From positions 1 to 56,776 of the forward strand of contig CATWNM010000012.1 in assembly GCA_958352145.1 (NCBI GenBank): DNA of 56,776 bases, read 5' to 3'. Each line of letters opens with the position of its first letter. Position 1 is the first letter of the stretch. Source of the stretch: an uncultured Eubacteriales bacterium. Its GTDB lineage: Bacteria > Bacillota > Clostridia > Oscillospirales > CAG-272. A program made the translations under genes and the position numbers. This document shows positions 26,734-35,731 of this stretch, piece after piece. The notes beneath the pieces were generated by a model. That model saw only the letters and a program-made list of their open reading frames with translations. It was not told the DNA's origin and searched no databases.

Positions 26734-27852
26734 ATGAAATCAACAAAAAAAACCGCGCCGAAAGCGGCGGACTGCACGGAAAATGAGGGCGCCGACAAGC
26801 AAAAGGCGTTGGAGACCGCGCTTGCACATATCGAGAAAGGATACGGCAAAGGCGCGATTATGAAGCTTGGCGAGGGACTTGACGCGGAGATCCCCTCCAT
26901 ATCGACCGGCTCACTGACGCTTGACCTTGCGCTCGGTGTCGGCGGTGTCCCACGCGGACGGATTGTGGAGATCTACGGCCCGGAATCATCGGGCAAAACG
27001 ACGGTCGCCCTGCATATCATCGCCGAGGCGCAAAAAGCGGGCGGCGAGGCCGCGTTTATCGACGCGGAGCACGCGCTCGACCCGCGCTATGCCAAAAAGC
27101 TCGGCGTCAATATCAATGATCTTTTGGTTTCTCAGCCCGACTGCGGCGAGGACGCCTTGTCTATAGCCGAGGCGCTTGCGCGCTCGGGCGCGATCGACGT
27201 GATTGTGATCGATTCGGTGGCGGCGCTCGTACCCAAGCAGGAAATCGACGGGGAGATGGGTTCCTCGCATGTCGGTCTGCAGGCGCGGCTGATGTCGCAG
27301 GCCATGCGCAAGCTGTCCGGGATTATTTCCAAAAACAACTGCATCGTCGTGTTTATCAATCAGCTGCGCGATAAGGTCGGCGTGATGTACGGCAACCCGG
27401 AAGTGACTTCAGGCGGAAATGCACTCAAATACTATGCTTCCGTGCGCATTGACGTGCGCAAGCGCGAGCAACTCAAGGCTTCCGGCGGCGAAGTATACGG
27501 CAACCGCGTCAAGTGCAAGGTGGTCAAAAACAAGGTTGCGCCGCCTTTCCGCACAGCGGAGTTTGACATTTTGTTCGGCAGGGGAATCTCAAGGATCGGA
27601 GAACTGGTTGATCTTGGCGAAGTTTCGGGCGTGATTCAGAAAAGCGGCTCGTGGTATTCCTTTGGCGGCGAACGGATCGGACAGGGAAAGGACAATGTGC
27701 GCAAGTTTCTGGAGAGTAATCCGGACATTGCCAAAGAGATCGAACAGAAGGTGCGCGCAACCGCAAATCCGGAACTGCTTGACGAAGAGATCGAAAACAA
27801 TTTTGACATAGAAGAAGAATTTGACGTACGGGATTTTGATTTAGATGTGTAA
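26734..27852 (+). CDS. recA: Recombinase RecA
   Basis: RecA forms filaments on single-stranded DNA, drives strand exchange and triggers LexA cleavage. The 372 residues have Walker A GPESSGKTT near residue 83, Walker B VIVIDSVAAL, the L1/L2 region GSSHVGLQARLMSQAMRKL and FINQLRDKVG, and an acidic tail. The start follows AGGGGAG. It overlaps recX by 8 bases. No LexA-type box was found because the upstream region is occupied by palindromic repeats. Confidence 0.97.
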   Translation: MKSTKKTAPKAADCTENEGADKQKALETALAHIEKGYGKGAIMKLGEGLDAEIPSISTGSLTLDLALGVGGVPRGRIVEIYGPESSGKTTVALHIIAEAQKAGGEAAFIDAEHALDPRYAKKLGVNINDLLVSQPDCGEDALSIAEALARSGAIDVIVIDSVAALVPKQEIDGEMGSSHVGLQARLMSQAMRKLSGIISKNNCIVVFINQLRDKVGVMYGNPEVTSGGNALKYYASVRIDVRKREQLKASGGEVYGNRVKCKVVKNKVAPPFRTAEFDILFGRGISRIGELVDLGEVSGVIQKSGSWYSFGGERIGQGKDNVRKFLESNPDIAKEIEQKVRATANPELLDEEIENNFDIEEEFDVRDFDLDV

Positions 27853-28462
27853 AGAAGAAAATTTGCAGATTACCCGCTTTCTTACAGTGGGGGACAGAGA
27901 AGGCTTACGGGTCTTCGTCTCGCCAAAAGACAAGTTGCCGCCGGCTTATCGAAAAAAGGGCGAACTGATTATATCGGTGGATGATTTTATCGAACTTTCT
28001 TTGAAGCTCGGGCCAATTTCTCCCGAAGGCTTTGATGCGCTCGCTGCCGCTGCGGACCGGTACGGCGCGTGTTGCGCTGCCGTGCGCATGCTGTCCGTGG
28101 GGGCATGCAGTCAAAAAAAACTTGCCGAAAAGCTCCGGACAAAGGGTTTTTCGTCTGAGACGGCGGATATGGCCGTATCGTTTGCGGCCACGCGCGGCTA
28201 TATCGACGAGCGCGCCCAGATCGAAAGCTATCTGCGGCTGTATATCGAAAACAGAAATTACGGTCCGCGCAAAATTTTGCCTGCGCTGCTTTCACGCGGG
28301 TATGCGAAGTCGGATATTTCCGACTGCCTGCTTGCATATACTGAAGCAGATTTTGCGCAGGCAAAGGCGCGGTTTCTTTTGCAAAAGTTTAAAAAAGAGA
28401 CGCCGGATACCCCCGATGAGGCGAAAAAAATGCGCGCCGCTTTGTACAAACAGGGATTTTAG
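27845..28462 (+). CDS. recX: Regulatory protein RecX
   Basis: RecX modulates RecA filaments. The 205-residue protein is of typical size and helix-rich; recognisable parts are the RLLSVGACSQKKLAEKLRTKGFSSET-like first repeat (here RMLSVGACS...), GYIDERAQIESYLRL and YGPRKILPALLSRGY. It starts inside the last codons of recA, so expression is coupled. Both sequence and position support the name. Confidence 0.88.
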   Translation: MCKEENLQITRFLTVGDREGLRVFVSPKDKLPPAYRKKGELIISVDDFIELSLKLGPISPEGFDALAAAADRYGACCAAVRMLSVGACSQKKLAEKLRTKGFSSETADMAVSFAATRGYIDERAQIESYLRLYIENRNYGPRKILPALLSRGYAKSDISDCLLAYTEADFAQAKARFLLQKFKKETPDTPDEAKKMRAALYKQGF

Positions 28463-28561
28463 AAGCGAAAGTATTTTGCTTCCGGCGTGCCGCTCGGCGC
28501 TTTGCATGTTCTGTGCCGAAGCTGCTTTTATCGAAATGTTGAAATAAACTCACCTTTGTAC

Positions 28562-28583
28562 GAAACATCGAAGACGACGTTCC
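28562..28583. repeat. Degenerate copy of the GGAACG/CGTTCC palindrome
   Basis: GAAACATCG-AAGA-CGACGTTCC followed by GTACGGA: one arm matches the family fully, the other has two changes. It lies in the 190-base gap between recX and rimO. Confidence 0.55.
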
Positions 28584-28653
28584 GTACGGAAAAATAAACA
28601 ATAAAATTGCGAAAGACATAAAATTTTGCAAATTTTCCAAAGGAATGGTTCAA

Positions 28654-29985
28654 ATGAAAATCGGTTTTGTATCGCTCGGGTGCTCTAAAAATCTGGTCAA
28701 TACCGAGGTCATGCTGAAAATCCTCTCCGACTGCGGGTATGAGATCACGCCGGACGATACCGAGGCGGACATTGTGGTCATCAATACCTGCGGCTTTATC
28801 CAGAGCGCAAAGGAAGAGGCGATCGAGAACATTCTCGACGTGGCTTGGCTCAAAACGCACGGAAAATTGCGGGGCATCGTTGTCTGCGGATGCCTTTCCG
28901 AGCGGTATCGTGAAGAAATTTTCAAAGAGATGCCCGAGGTGGACGCCCTGCTTGGAACCGGTTCGTATCACAAGATTGCAGAGGCTGTCGGAGCCGTCGT
29001 GCGCGGAGAAAAATACGCTTCGTTTGAAGAGAAGGAATGCGCGCCGCTTAGCGGCGACCGCGTGCTGACCACGCCTGAATATACCGCGTATCTGAAGGTC
29101 GCCGAGGGCTGCGACAACCGGTGTACATACTGCGCGATTCCGCTGATCCGCGGCCGGATGCGCTCGCGCCCGATGGAGGATATCGTCGCCGAAGCAAAGA
29201 ATCTTGAGGCGCTCGGCGTGAGCGAACTCAATCTGATCGCGCAGGACACCTCGCGCTACGGGCTGGATTTGTACGGAAAGTATAGTCTGCCTGAGCTTGT
29301 GCAAAGTATCTGCCGGGAGACTTCGATTCCCTGGATCCGGCTGCTCTATCTCTATCCGGATAAGATCACCGACGAACTGATCGCTGAGATACGGGACAAC
29401 GAACGCGTGTGTAAATACGTGGATCTGCCGGTACAGCATATCAGCGACCGCGTGCTTCGCGCGATGAACCGGCATGGCGGCGGCGCGCTGATCCGCTCGG
29501 TAATTGAAAAACTCCGCCGTGAAATTCCGGACTTGACGCTCCGCACCACGGTGATCGCGGGCTTTCCAGGCGAGACCGAGGAGGAATTCGAAGAGCTTTG
29601 CGCTTTTGTCAAAGAAACGAAATTTGACCGTTTCGGCGCGTTTGCCTATTCCGCCGAGGAGGGCACGGCCGCTGCGGCGTTTGAAGGGCAGCTTGACGAA
29701 CAGCAAAAGCAGGACCGGTGCGATGCGCTGATGCGCATTCAGCTTGCCGTGTCCGAAGAGTTGCTGAAAAAAAAGATCGGTGCAAAGATTGAGGTGCTCT
29801 GCGAGGGGTTTGACGCGGCCTCAGGCGTGTATTTTGGCCGAAGCCGCGCAGATGCGCCGGATGTGGACGGAAAAGTTTACTTTACGGCGGAAAAAAAGAT
29901 TGCCGAGGGACGCTTTGTGCAGGTGGAAGTCACCGAGGCGCTGGATTACGACTTGTTTGGTCGGGCACTGGAGGGCGTACAATGA
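28654..29985 (+). CDS. rimO: Ribosomal protein S12 methylthiotransferase
   Basis: RimO is a radical-SAM enzyme that adds a methylthio group to a conserved aspartate of ribosomal protein S12. The 443 residues show the N-terminal UPF0004 domain (MKIGFVSLGCSKNLVNTEVML, with further cluster cysteines in NTCGF and VVCGCLSERY), the radical-SAM cluster CDNRCTYC at about 152-159 and a C-terminal TRAM domain. The start at 28654 is 9 bases after AAAGGA; an ATG at 28645 would touch that site. It overlaps pgsA by four bases. Confidence 0.94.
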   Translation: MKIGFVSLGCSKNLVNTEVMLKILSDCGYEITPDDTEADIVVINTCGFIQSAKEEAIENILDVAWLKTHGKLRGIVVCGCLSERYREEIFKEMPEVDALLGTGSYHKIAEAVGAVVRGEKYASFEEKECAPLSGDRVLTTPEYTAYLKVAEGCDNRCTYCAIPLIRGRMRSRPMEDIVAEAKNLEALGVSELNLIAQDTSRYGLDLYGKYSLPELVQSICRETSIPWIRLLYLYPDKITDELIAEIRDNERVCKYVDLPVQHISDRVLRAMNRHGGGALIRSVIEKLRREIPDLTLRTTVIAGFPGETEEEFEELCAFVKETKFDRFGAFAYSAEEGTAAAAFEGQLDEQQKQDRCDALMRIQLAVSEELLKKKIGAKIEVLCEGFDAASGVYFGRSRADAPDVDGKVYFTAEKKIAEGRFVQVEVTEALDYDLFGRALEGVQ

Positions 29986-30560
29986 AACTGAATTTGCCGA
30001 ATCGTCTGACGCTTTTGCGTTGTCTTTTGGTTCCGGTTTTTCTTCTTGCGATCACATTGCCGCGCGATACGGCGCTAGCCTGCCTGATTTCCGCCGCCGT
30101 GTTCGGCGCGGCGTCGTTTACCGATATGCTGGACGGAAAGATCGCGCGACGGCGCGGGCTGATTACCGATTTCGGAAAGTTTATGGATCCGCTGGCGGAT
30201 AAGCTAATGGTGTTCGGCGCGCTGCTCGGCATTTTGTACCGGTTTGAGGAAATTCGGTTTGTTTTCATTTGGGTGGCGTTTATCGTGATTTTCCGTGAAC
30301 TTGCGGTCACTTCGATGCGTTTGGTCGTTGCCGGAAAGTCGGGCGAGGTGATCGCGGCGAAATGGATCGGCAAAGTCAAGACGGTCACGCAGATCGCCGC
30401 GATCCTGGTGATTTTGCTGGAGCCCGCCCTGCCGCGCATAGAGGCGCTGCCAAACCGCCTGCTTAGCTATATTGCGATGGCGGTCATGACGCTCATGACG
30501 GTATGGTCAGGCATCGATTATTTAAAATCTTATTGGATGTATATCAAACCGGGCGAGTGA
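29982..30560 (+). CDS. pgsA: CDP-diacylglycerol-glycerol-3-phosphate phosphatidyltransferase
   Basis: PgsA makes phosphatidylglycerophosphate, the committed step to phosphatidylglycerol. The 192-residue membrane protein has the full CDP-alcohol phosphotransferase motif between residues 48 and 75, DG-x2-AR-x8-G-x3-D-x3-D (DMLDGKIARRR...DFGKFMDPLADK), and four or more hydrophobic helices. It starts inside the rimO stop (ATGA), a pairing common in Firmicutes. It is 9 bases before pyrR. Confidence 0.93.
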   Translation: MKLNLPNRLTLLRCLLVPVFLLAITLPRDTALACLISAAVFGAASFTDMLDGKIARRRGLITDFGKFMDPLADKLMVFGALLGILYRFEEIRFVFIWVAFIVIFRELAVTSMRLVVAGKSGEVIAAKWIGKVKTVTQIAAILVILLEPALPRIEALPNRLLSYIAMAVMTLMTVWSGIDYLKSYWMYIKPGE

Positions 30561-30569
30561 GGGTTTTTA

Positions 30570-31118
30570 ATGTTGGAAAACGAGAAAAAGATCAAAGCGT
30601 CGATTATGGACGAGGCGGCGCTTTCCCGGGCGCTTACAAGAATCGCGCATGAGATTTTGGAGCGGAACCGCGGCGCGGACAACGTGGCGCTGATCGGGAT
30701 TCGGCGGCGGGGGGTTCCGCTGGCCAGGCGGATCGCCGTGAAAATGGAGCAGATCGAGGGCAAACGTCCGCCCGTCGGGGAACTGGATATCACGTTTTAC
30801 CGGGATGATCTTCGCCTGCGCAGCGAACAGCCGGTTTTGAGCGAGACGCATGTGGATTTTGATGTGAACGGCGTGAATGTCGTGCTGGTGGACGATGTGA
30901 TTTTTACGGGACGCACCGTGCGCGCCGCGCTGGAAGCGGTTTTTCATTTGGGCCGTCCGCGCACGGTGCAGCTTGCGGTGCTGGTGGACAGAGGACTTCG
31001 GGAACTGCCGTTTCGCCCGGATTTTGTGGGCAAAAATGTGCCGACGCGGCACAGTGAGCAGATTTGCGTCAGTCTTTGCGAGGTGGACGGCGAGGATAAT
31101 GTGACCATTCGGGAATAA
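30570..31118 (+). CDS. pyrR: Pyrimidine operon regulator / uracil phosphoribosyltransferase
   Basis: PyrR binds pyr mRNA to attenuate pyrimidine genes and has weak uracil phosphoribosyltransferase activity. The 182-residue length is normal. The PRPP-binding loop is VVLVDDVIFTGRTVRAAL at about 103-120; other landmarks are GVPLARRIA and DRGLRELPFRPDFVGKNVPT. No pyr biosynthetic gene or PyrR-binding leader is in the window: the gene is the last of the rimO-pgsA-pyrR run, so it acts elsewhere. Confidence 0.93.
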   Translation: MLENEKKIKASIMDEAALSRALTRIAHEILERNRGADNVALIGIRRRGVPLARRIAVKMEQIEGKRPPVGELDITFYRDDLRLRSEQPVLSETHVDFDVNGVNVVLVDDVIFTGRTVRAALEAVFHLGRPRTVQLAVLVDRGLRELPFRPDFVGKNVPTRHSEQICVSLCEVDGEDNVTIRE

Positions 31119-31132
31119 AAGATTTTACTAGT

Positions 31133-31154
31133 GGACGCTTTTAAAAAAGCGTCC
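31133..31154 (+). terminator. Hairpin after pyrR
   Basis: GGACGCTTTT / AAAAGCGTCC with a two-base loop, 15 bases after the pyrR stop. The tail is only weakly T-rich, so termination may be partial. Confidence 0.5.
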
Positions 31155-31264
31155 GCTTGCGTTTATCGGGAAAGCTTGGCACACACGCGCCGCTTTAAAA
31201 ATGCTCCTTCAAAAAATCCGTTTTTTCTTCAGAATTTTTGAAATAATGAATTGATTTCCTTCTA

Positions 31265-31293
31265 TTGAAAATATATACCCTTTTTGATATAAT
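31265..31293 (+). promoter_or_regulatory. Promoter of the SGNH surface protein
   Basis: TTGAAA (31265-31270), 17 bases, TATAAT (31288-31293), 38 bases before the start codon. Confidence 0.75.
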
Positions 31294-31331
31294 CAATTTA
31301 TCAAAAAATACAAAAAGAAAGGAAAATTTTT

Positions 31332-33554
31332 ATGAAAAAAACACTCATATTTCTGCTTGCGCTTTGCACGTTGCTCGCGATTTGTGTGTTCGGCGTGTCG
31401 GCTGATGACATTGAGACTGATGAAACCCGTGCAAACGGGCTGTATTTTCTGGGACTGATCCAGGGCTACAGCGCGGACGGACAGGATTTTGGCCTTGGCG
31501 ACGCGCTGACACGCGCGCAGGCAGTCGTGTTGCTGGAGCGCTATCTCGGTGTGCTGAACGCCGCTGAGACCGCATCGATCAAAGCGCCTTTTGACGATGT
31601 GCCCGCCTGGGCGGATGCCTATGTCGGCTATGCCTGCGAAAACAAGCTTGTCTCGGGAAAAACGGACGCTTCTGGAAACGCGTATTTTGATCCGGACGCG
31701 CCGGTCAGCGAAGCGGAATTTTTGACGCTTTTGTTGCGCGCTATGGAATATGCCGACAAAAACGATGGCACCGGCGATTTTGTTTGGAGCGATCCGTATG
31801 CGTTGTCGGATTCGCTTTCGCTGACCGCAGGCAGGGCGGAAGCTTTCTTGCGGGGCGACGCATTTCGTATTTGCTGGTCCGCACTCGGCGCGCGGATCAA
31901 AACGGGGGGAACTATGGCGGAAAAGCTGATGATGGCCGATATTTTTGACAGCAGCCGGTATGACTTGGCAAAGCGGATTGCCTCGGGCAAAAAGATCCGC
32001 GTCGTCTGCGTCGGAGACAGCATTACGCAGGGCACCGGTGCAAAAAATCAGAGCAACAATTATCCGTCGCGCCTGCAAAAATTGCTTGGCAGCGGCTTTT
32101 CGGTTATCAACTGCGGCAAAGCTTCCTCCTATGTGATGTCGCCTGAGAGCGGCTATAACGTAAAAGCGTCGCAGCCCGAACTCTATTATCCCAATACCGC
32201 CGTGTACAAGACGGCGATCAGTGCAAGTCCCGACGTCGTTATCCTTGCGCTCGGAACCAACGACGCGCGCAGCATGACCGATCCCGCCGCCCGCGATCAG
32301 TGGATCAAGGATTACAAGGCGCTGATTGCGGACTTTGCCGCGCTGGATTCCAAGCCGCAGATTTATCTTTCGGTCTGTCTTCCGGCGGTCAACGCCGCGC
32401 TGACCTATGAGGGCACGGTGCGCATTCTGCCCGATCTGATCCGGCAGGTGGGCGAGGAACTGGATCTGCCGGTGCTCGAAACCGGCGCGGATCTGCGCGA
32501 GTATTACAAGGCGGTTCTTCCGCTAAACGATAAGGTGCATCCGGACGATACGACCTATGAGGCGCTGGCGGTCTACATGTACAACCATGTGTTTGGAGGC
32601 AGCGCCGAGATGCCGTCGGTTCCGGTGGCCAAGGAAGGCGTTGTGTTCGTTTCAGACAGCGGCAAGGCGACCGCCGGCGGTACGTCACCGGCGGACGCCG
32701 TAAACAATCTCGCTTATGCGTTCGGGATGCTGCAGGAAAACGGCGGCACGGTCGTTGTTTGCGGCACGGTTTCCAATTCGCAGACGATGCTTCCCGCCGC
32801 AAACGGCACGATTACCATAACCAGCGTTTATGACGGCGTGGATTACGCGCAGACGGCAGACGCAAAAGTCGTTGTCAAAGGCGGCTATTTATTCTTCAGC
32901 GACGTCGTATTTGAAAATGTGACGATTCATGCGGCGGCAAACGGGCAGGGCTTTTATATGGGCTACAACGACCTGACCATCGGCGACGGTGTCAAAACGA
33001 CCTGGGACAGCGGCATTACTTCCGTTTTGTCGCTCAATATGGGGCATACGCCGCAGACAAGCGCCACGGAGGCTTCTTATTTTGACTGCGTGAAGGACTG
33101 CACGCTGACCGTAAATAGCGGCACCTTTTCGATCGTTCGCGGCGGCAACCGGCGCGGAAATGCTGCTTATGCGGTCGGCAAGGTAGCTGAGGGTGCAAAA
33201 ATTTCCGTCATTATCAACGGCGGCGAGTTCAACTTTGTCAGCACGACCTCCGTGAACAGCGGCACCGGCATGAACGATCTGTGCGGAGAACTGTATGTGG
33301 AGATCAACGGCGGCAGCTTTGCAGGCGACTTCTGCGCCATCGCGAATATCGGAACGAACAACACCGCCTACACGCCGGCCTATACGGGCAGCGCGACCGT
33401 CAAGATTACGGGCGGCACGTTTGCGGGGAAGATCAAGGCGTATCAGTCCGATACCACAAAGAAGCTGGCGGGCGGCGTCAAGCTGATTCTCACGGACGAC
33501 ACGAAGGCGCTCGCTTCAAAAGCCTCCGGCTTTGAGATCGAATATGCAAAATAA
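31332..33554 (+). CDS. Secreted SLH-like / SGNH hydrolase / beta-structure protein
   Basis: A 740-residue exported protein. After a signal peptide (MKKTLIFLLALCTLLAICVFGVSA) come two or three degenerate SLH units to about residue 200 (LTRAQAVVLLERYLG, FDDVPAWADAYVGYACENKLVSGKT), for wall binding. An SGNH/GDSL esterase domain follows: GDSITQGTG near 227 with the nucleophilic Ser, GTND near 309 and the Asp-His pair in DKVHPDD near 402. From about 435 on it is rich in Gly-Gly turns and short strands (FVSDSGKATAGGTSPADAV, VNSGTF, ITGGTFAG), typical of a beta-helix. SGNH enzymes of this kind often remove acetyl groups from glycans; the substrate is unknown. Start follows AAAGGAAA. Confidence 0.85.
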   Translation: MKKTLIFLLALCTLLAICVFGVSADDIETDETRANGLYFLGLIQGYSADGQDFGLGDALTRAQAVVLLERYLGVLNAAETASIKAPFDDVPAWADAYVGYACENKLVSGKTDASGNAYFDPDAPVSEAEFLTLLLRAMEYADKNDGTGDFVWSDPYALSDSLSLTAGRAEAFLRGDAFRICWSALGARIKTGGTMAEKLMMADIFDSSRYDLAKRIASGKKIRVVCVGDSITQGTGAKNQSNNYPSRLQKLLGSGFSVINCGKASSYVMSPESGYNVKASQPELYYPNTAVYKTAISASPDVVILALGTNDARSMTDPAARDQWIKDYKALIADFAALDSKPQIYLSVCLPAVNAALTYEGTVRILPDLIRQVGEELDLPVLETGADLREYYKAVLPLNDKVHPDDTTYEALAVYMYNHVFGGSAEMPSVPVAKEGVVFVSDSGKATAGGTSPADAVNNLAYAFGMLQENGGTVVVCGTVSNSQTMLPAANGTITITSVYDGVDYAQTADAKVVVKGGYLFFSDVVFENVTIHAAANGQGFYMGYNDLTIGDGVKTTWDSGITSVLSLNMGHTPQTSATEASYFDCVKDCTLTVNSGTFSIVRGGNRRGNAAYAVGKVAEGAKISVIINGGEFNFVSTTSVNSGTGMNDLCGELYVEINGGSFAGDFCAIANIGTNNTAYTPAYTGSATVKITGGTFAGKIKAYQSDTTKKLAGGVKLILTDDTKALASKASGFEIEYAK

Positions 33555-33584
33555 AGCTTGTTTTGGCGTGTCTGTGTGAATTAA

Positions 33585-33635
33585 AAAACTCCCCGGCACG
33601 GGCAATGAAAATTGCCCGTGCCGGGGAGTTTTACT
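33585..33635. terminator. Strong terminator after the SGNH gene
   Basis: A perfect 22-bp stem (33585-33606 with 33611-33632, loop GAAA) with A and T runs. Confidence 0.9.
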
Positions 33636-33723
33636 ACGAAAGCGCTTGTGACAGCGTTCCCTACAAGAGCACCGGTTCGCATCGCCTGACGTTTCGTGCT
33701 AAAAAAGCACAGCGTGAATTTTT

Positions 33724-33787
33724 CGGAACGCTAAAAAATTCTCGCTTTCCGTAGGGAACGTCGTCCTCGACGTTCCGAAAAAAAGGA
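33724..33787. repeat. GGAACG/CGTTCC palindrome with conserved flanks
   Basis: Perfect palindrome at 33755-33776 (arms GGAACGTCG/CGACGTTCC). The 30 bases before it (AACGCTAAAAA, TCTCG, TTTCCGTAG) and the AAAAAGGAAGC after it match the copy at 26376-26437, so the repeated unit is about 60 bases. The gap 33636-33848 also has a half copy (CAGCGTTCCCTAC near 33652). Confidence 0.8.
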
Positions 33788-33848
33788 AGCTTTGGCGAAA
33801 ATGGGCGGAAGCGCTTGCGCAGGCTCCCGACAGGTATAATTGAATATT

Positions 33849-34343
33849 TCAGATCGCGGATTTCACCGCTTTTTCAACTGCCTTGTTATTTGGCAGCATG
33901 TACAGAGCGACGATATTTCCGTAAACCCGAATATACGCGTCGTCCGCATATCCCTCCATCCCGCTCAGTTTTAGCGCGCGGAGGGTTTCTTTGATCCGAC
34001 GCTCCAAAAAAAGCGTTGCGTCGCCGGCGTCCGAGGACTCGTAGAGCCGGAGCACCGCCAGTTCGCAGAGCGGCGGCTTTAAGGATGAATAGAGCGCCAT
34101 TTCTTCGATTTTATCCGCAAATGCCGGGTAACCGGAAAGTCCCAGATAATCGGACAAAAAATCATCCGACATGCTGTTTTCGTACGACCGGCCATAGCAG
34201 TAGACCTGCCCCGCGGGCAGCGCATCGTCTGCGGCTACGGCGTACAGAACCACGTCGTACAGCCGCCCGCTTTGCGTGCAGGAAAACAGGCAGAACAGCG
34301 ACAGCGCGAGAAGCAGACACGCGCCAAAACAAAATTTTTTCAT
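33849..34343 (-). CDS. Lipoprotein, DUF4358-like
   Basis: A 164-residue lipoprotein: MKKFCFGACLLLALSLFCLFSC with Cys22 as the likely lipidated residue. The body has YPAFADKIEEMALYSSLKPPLCELAVLRLYESSDAGDATLFLERRIKETL and then a strand-rich end with VYGNIVALYMLPNN. This order (helix, E-L-A-V-x-R strand, DA-x-x-x-x-L-x-x-R-I helix, G-N-x-V strand) resembles DUF4358 lipoproteins of Clostridia, whose function is unknown; the assignment is tentative. It is the last gene of the minus-strand group downstream of parAB, 124 bases after the MORN gene, and may have its own expression; GGGTGAG precedes the start. Confidence 0.6.
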   Translation of the reverse strand: MKKFCFGACLLLALSLFCLFSCTQSGRLYDVVLYAVAADDALPAGQVYCYGRSYENSMSDDFLSDYLGLSGYPAFADKIEEMALYSSLKPPLCELAVLRLYESSDAGDATLFLERRIKETLRALKLSGMEGYADDAYIRVYGNIVALYMLPNNKAVEKAVKSAI

Positions 34344-34467
34344 ATACTCACCCGATAATCAGTATATGTCCCCGCCTGCCTGTTCTATGCCGCGCGCCAA
34401 AGAATTTGTCCGGCTCCTGCGCGCAAAAAACGCTTGTGACGGCGTTTCTCCGCGTAAAGCCGCGCGT

Positions 34468-35718
34468 TTAGCTTTGTGAAGCGCTGCTGTTGACGATAAC
34501 GCCGTTTTCAAAAACGCCGGTGATCGTTCGGCCGCTGGGCCAGGTATAGGTGCCTTCCCCGGTCAGCTGATTGTCCTTGAAGCCGCCGGTATACGTTTCG
34601 CCGTTGGCAAAGGTATAGGTGCCCTGCCCGTTGCGCATATCGTTTTTGTAGTTGCCCTCGTATACGTCGCCATTGGCGAACGTCTGTTTGCCATAGCCCT
34701 CCTTGACGTCGTTGACATACGTACCTTCAAAGGAGGAAGCGCCGTTTGTGTACACTCCGGCGCCATTTTTGCGTCCGGCGGCGAACTGCCCTTCATAGGT
34801 GCTGCCGTCCGCGTAGGTCAGCTTGCCGGTTCCGCTCGGAAGGCCGTTTTCAAAGTTGCCCTCGTACACGTCTCCGCTGGCATAAGTCAGCTTACCCACG
34901 CCGTTGATTTGATCGTCGGCAAATTGTCCCTCGTATACGTCGCCGTTTGCATAGGTCAGCGTGCCCTGGCCCTCTTTTTTGAAATTTTGTATGCTGCCGG
35001 TATACACGCTGCCGTCCGAATAGGTGATGGTATTTCCATCCGTCAGCCGGCCGCGCTGGCGCTGTGTATCCGGGCCGGACACGGTAATCCAGCCGTTTTG
35101 CGCCTCCTTTTCGCGGACAATTCCGAAAAATTTGACCGTGCGGCCGTCGCTGCATGCGCTTGACGTATAGCGCACACCGCAGAAAAACAGGATGAGGAAA
35201 ATCAAAAACAGCGCGCCCACGGCCAAAATCGCCGCGCGGAACCGCGGATCCAGCTTTTTGCGCCGGTAGGGGGCGATGCGTCGTTTTTTGGGTTTCGGCG
35301 GTTTATAGCCTCCTTTGATGCCGGTATGTACGTAGGCGGGAAATTCGTTTGTATCTCCGCGGCCCTCGGACGCGGCAGGACGGCTTGTCCGCACCGTGCG
35401 CGCGGCGCTTGACGGCGCGGCCGCTTTTGAAGCCGGATGTGCTGTCTGCTTTCGGGGCTGTATTTTTGCGGCCGTGTTTGCCGGCGACCGCCGGATCGCG
35501 CCGGCGCCGGTGCCGGTATAGGCGGGCGCTCTTGCCGGGTCTTTCAGCACGGCGGAGGCGGCTGCCGGCGCAGTCCGGCTTTGAACCGCCGTACCGGCTT
35601 GTCTGGGACTTGCAGAACCAGCGGCCAGCGCTTTTTGCCGTCTGGCTTCGCGTTCACGCGCTTCGGCAAGCGCAGCCCGCTCTTGGGGTGTGGTCGGTGT
35701 ATATTCGTTTTTCTCCAT
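34468..35718 (-). CDS. MORN-repeat membrane protein
   Basis: A 416-residue protein in three parts. Residues 1-160 are Ala/Pro/Arg-rich and low in complexity, probably disordered and cytoplasmic (basic stretch KPPKPKKRRIAPYRRKK before the membrane). One membrane helix lies at about 165-185. From about 225 to 405 there are seven or eight MORN repeats of about 23 residues, G-x-(L/Y)-T-Y-A-(N/S)-G-D-V-Y-E-G-x-F/Y, ending in SGRTITGVFENG. MORN repeats form an elongated beta-hairpin sheet used for lipid or protein binding, and are better known from eukaryotes. With a single helix, the repeats would be outside the membrane. The gene follows a small membrane protein gene by 13 bases, in a run below parB. 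Confidence 0.9.
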   Translation of the reverse strand: MEKNEYTPTTPQERAALAEAREREARRQKALAAGSASPRQAGTAVQSRTAPAAASAVLKDPARAPAYTGTGAGAIRRSPANTAAKIQPRKQTAHPASKAAAPSSAARTVRTSRPAASEGRGDTNEFPAYVHTGIKGGYKPPKPKKRRIAPYRRKKLDPRFRAAILAVGALFLIFLILFFCGVRYTSSACSDGRTVKFFGIVREKEAQNGWITVSGPDTQRQRGRLTDGNTITYSDGSVYTGSIQNFKKEGQGTLTYANGDVYEGQFADDQINGVGKLTYASGDVYEGNFENGLPSGTGKLTYADGSTYEGQFAAGRKNGAGVYTNGASSFEGTYVNDVKEGYGKQTFANGDVYEGNYKNDMRNGQGTYTFANGETYTGGFKDNQLTGEGTYTWPSGRTITGVFENGVIVNSSASQS

Positions 35719-35731
35719 GGTATTCGCTCCG

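Noticed and set aside
28528..29706. Minus-strand open frame of 392 codons opposite rimO
   Set aside because: Lies fully within a conserved gene on the other strand, with shadow-like composition and no start signals.
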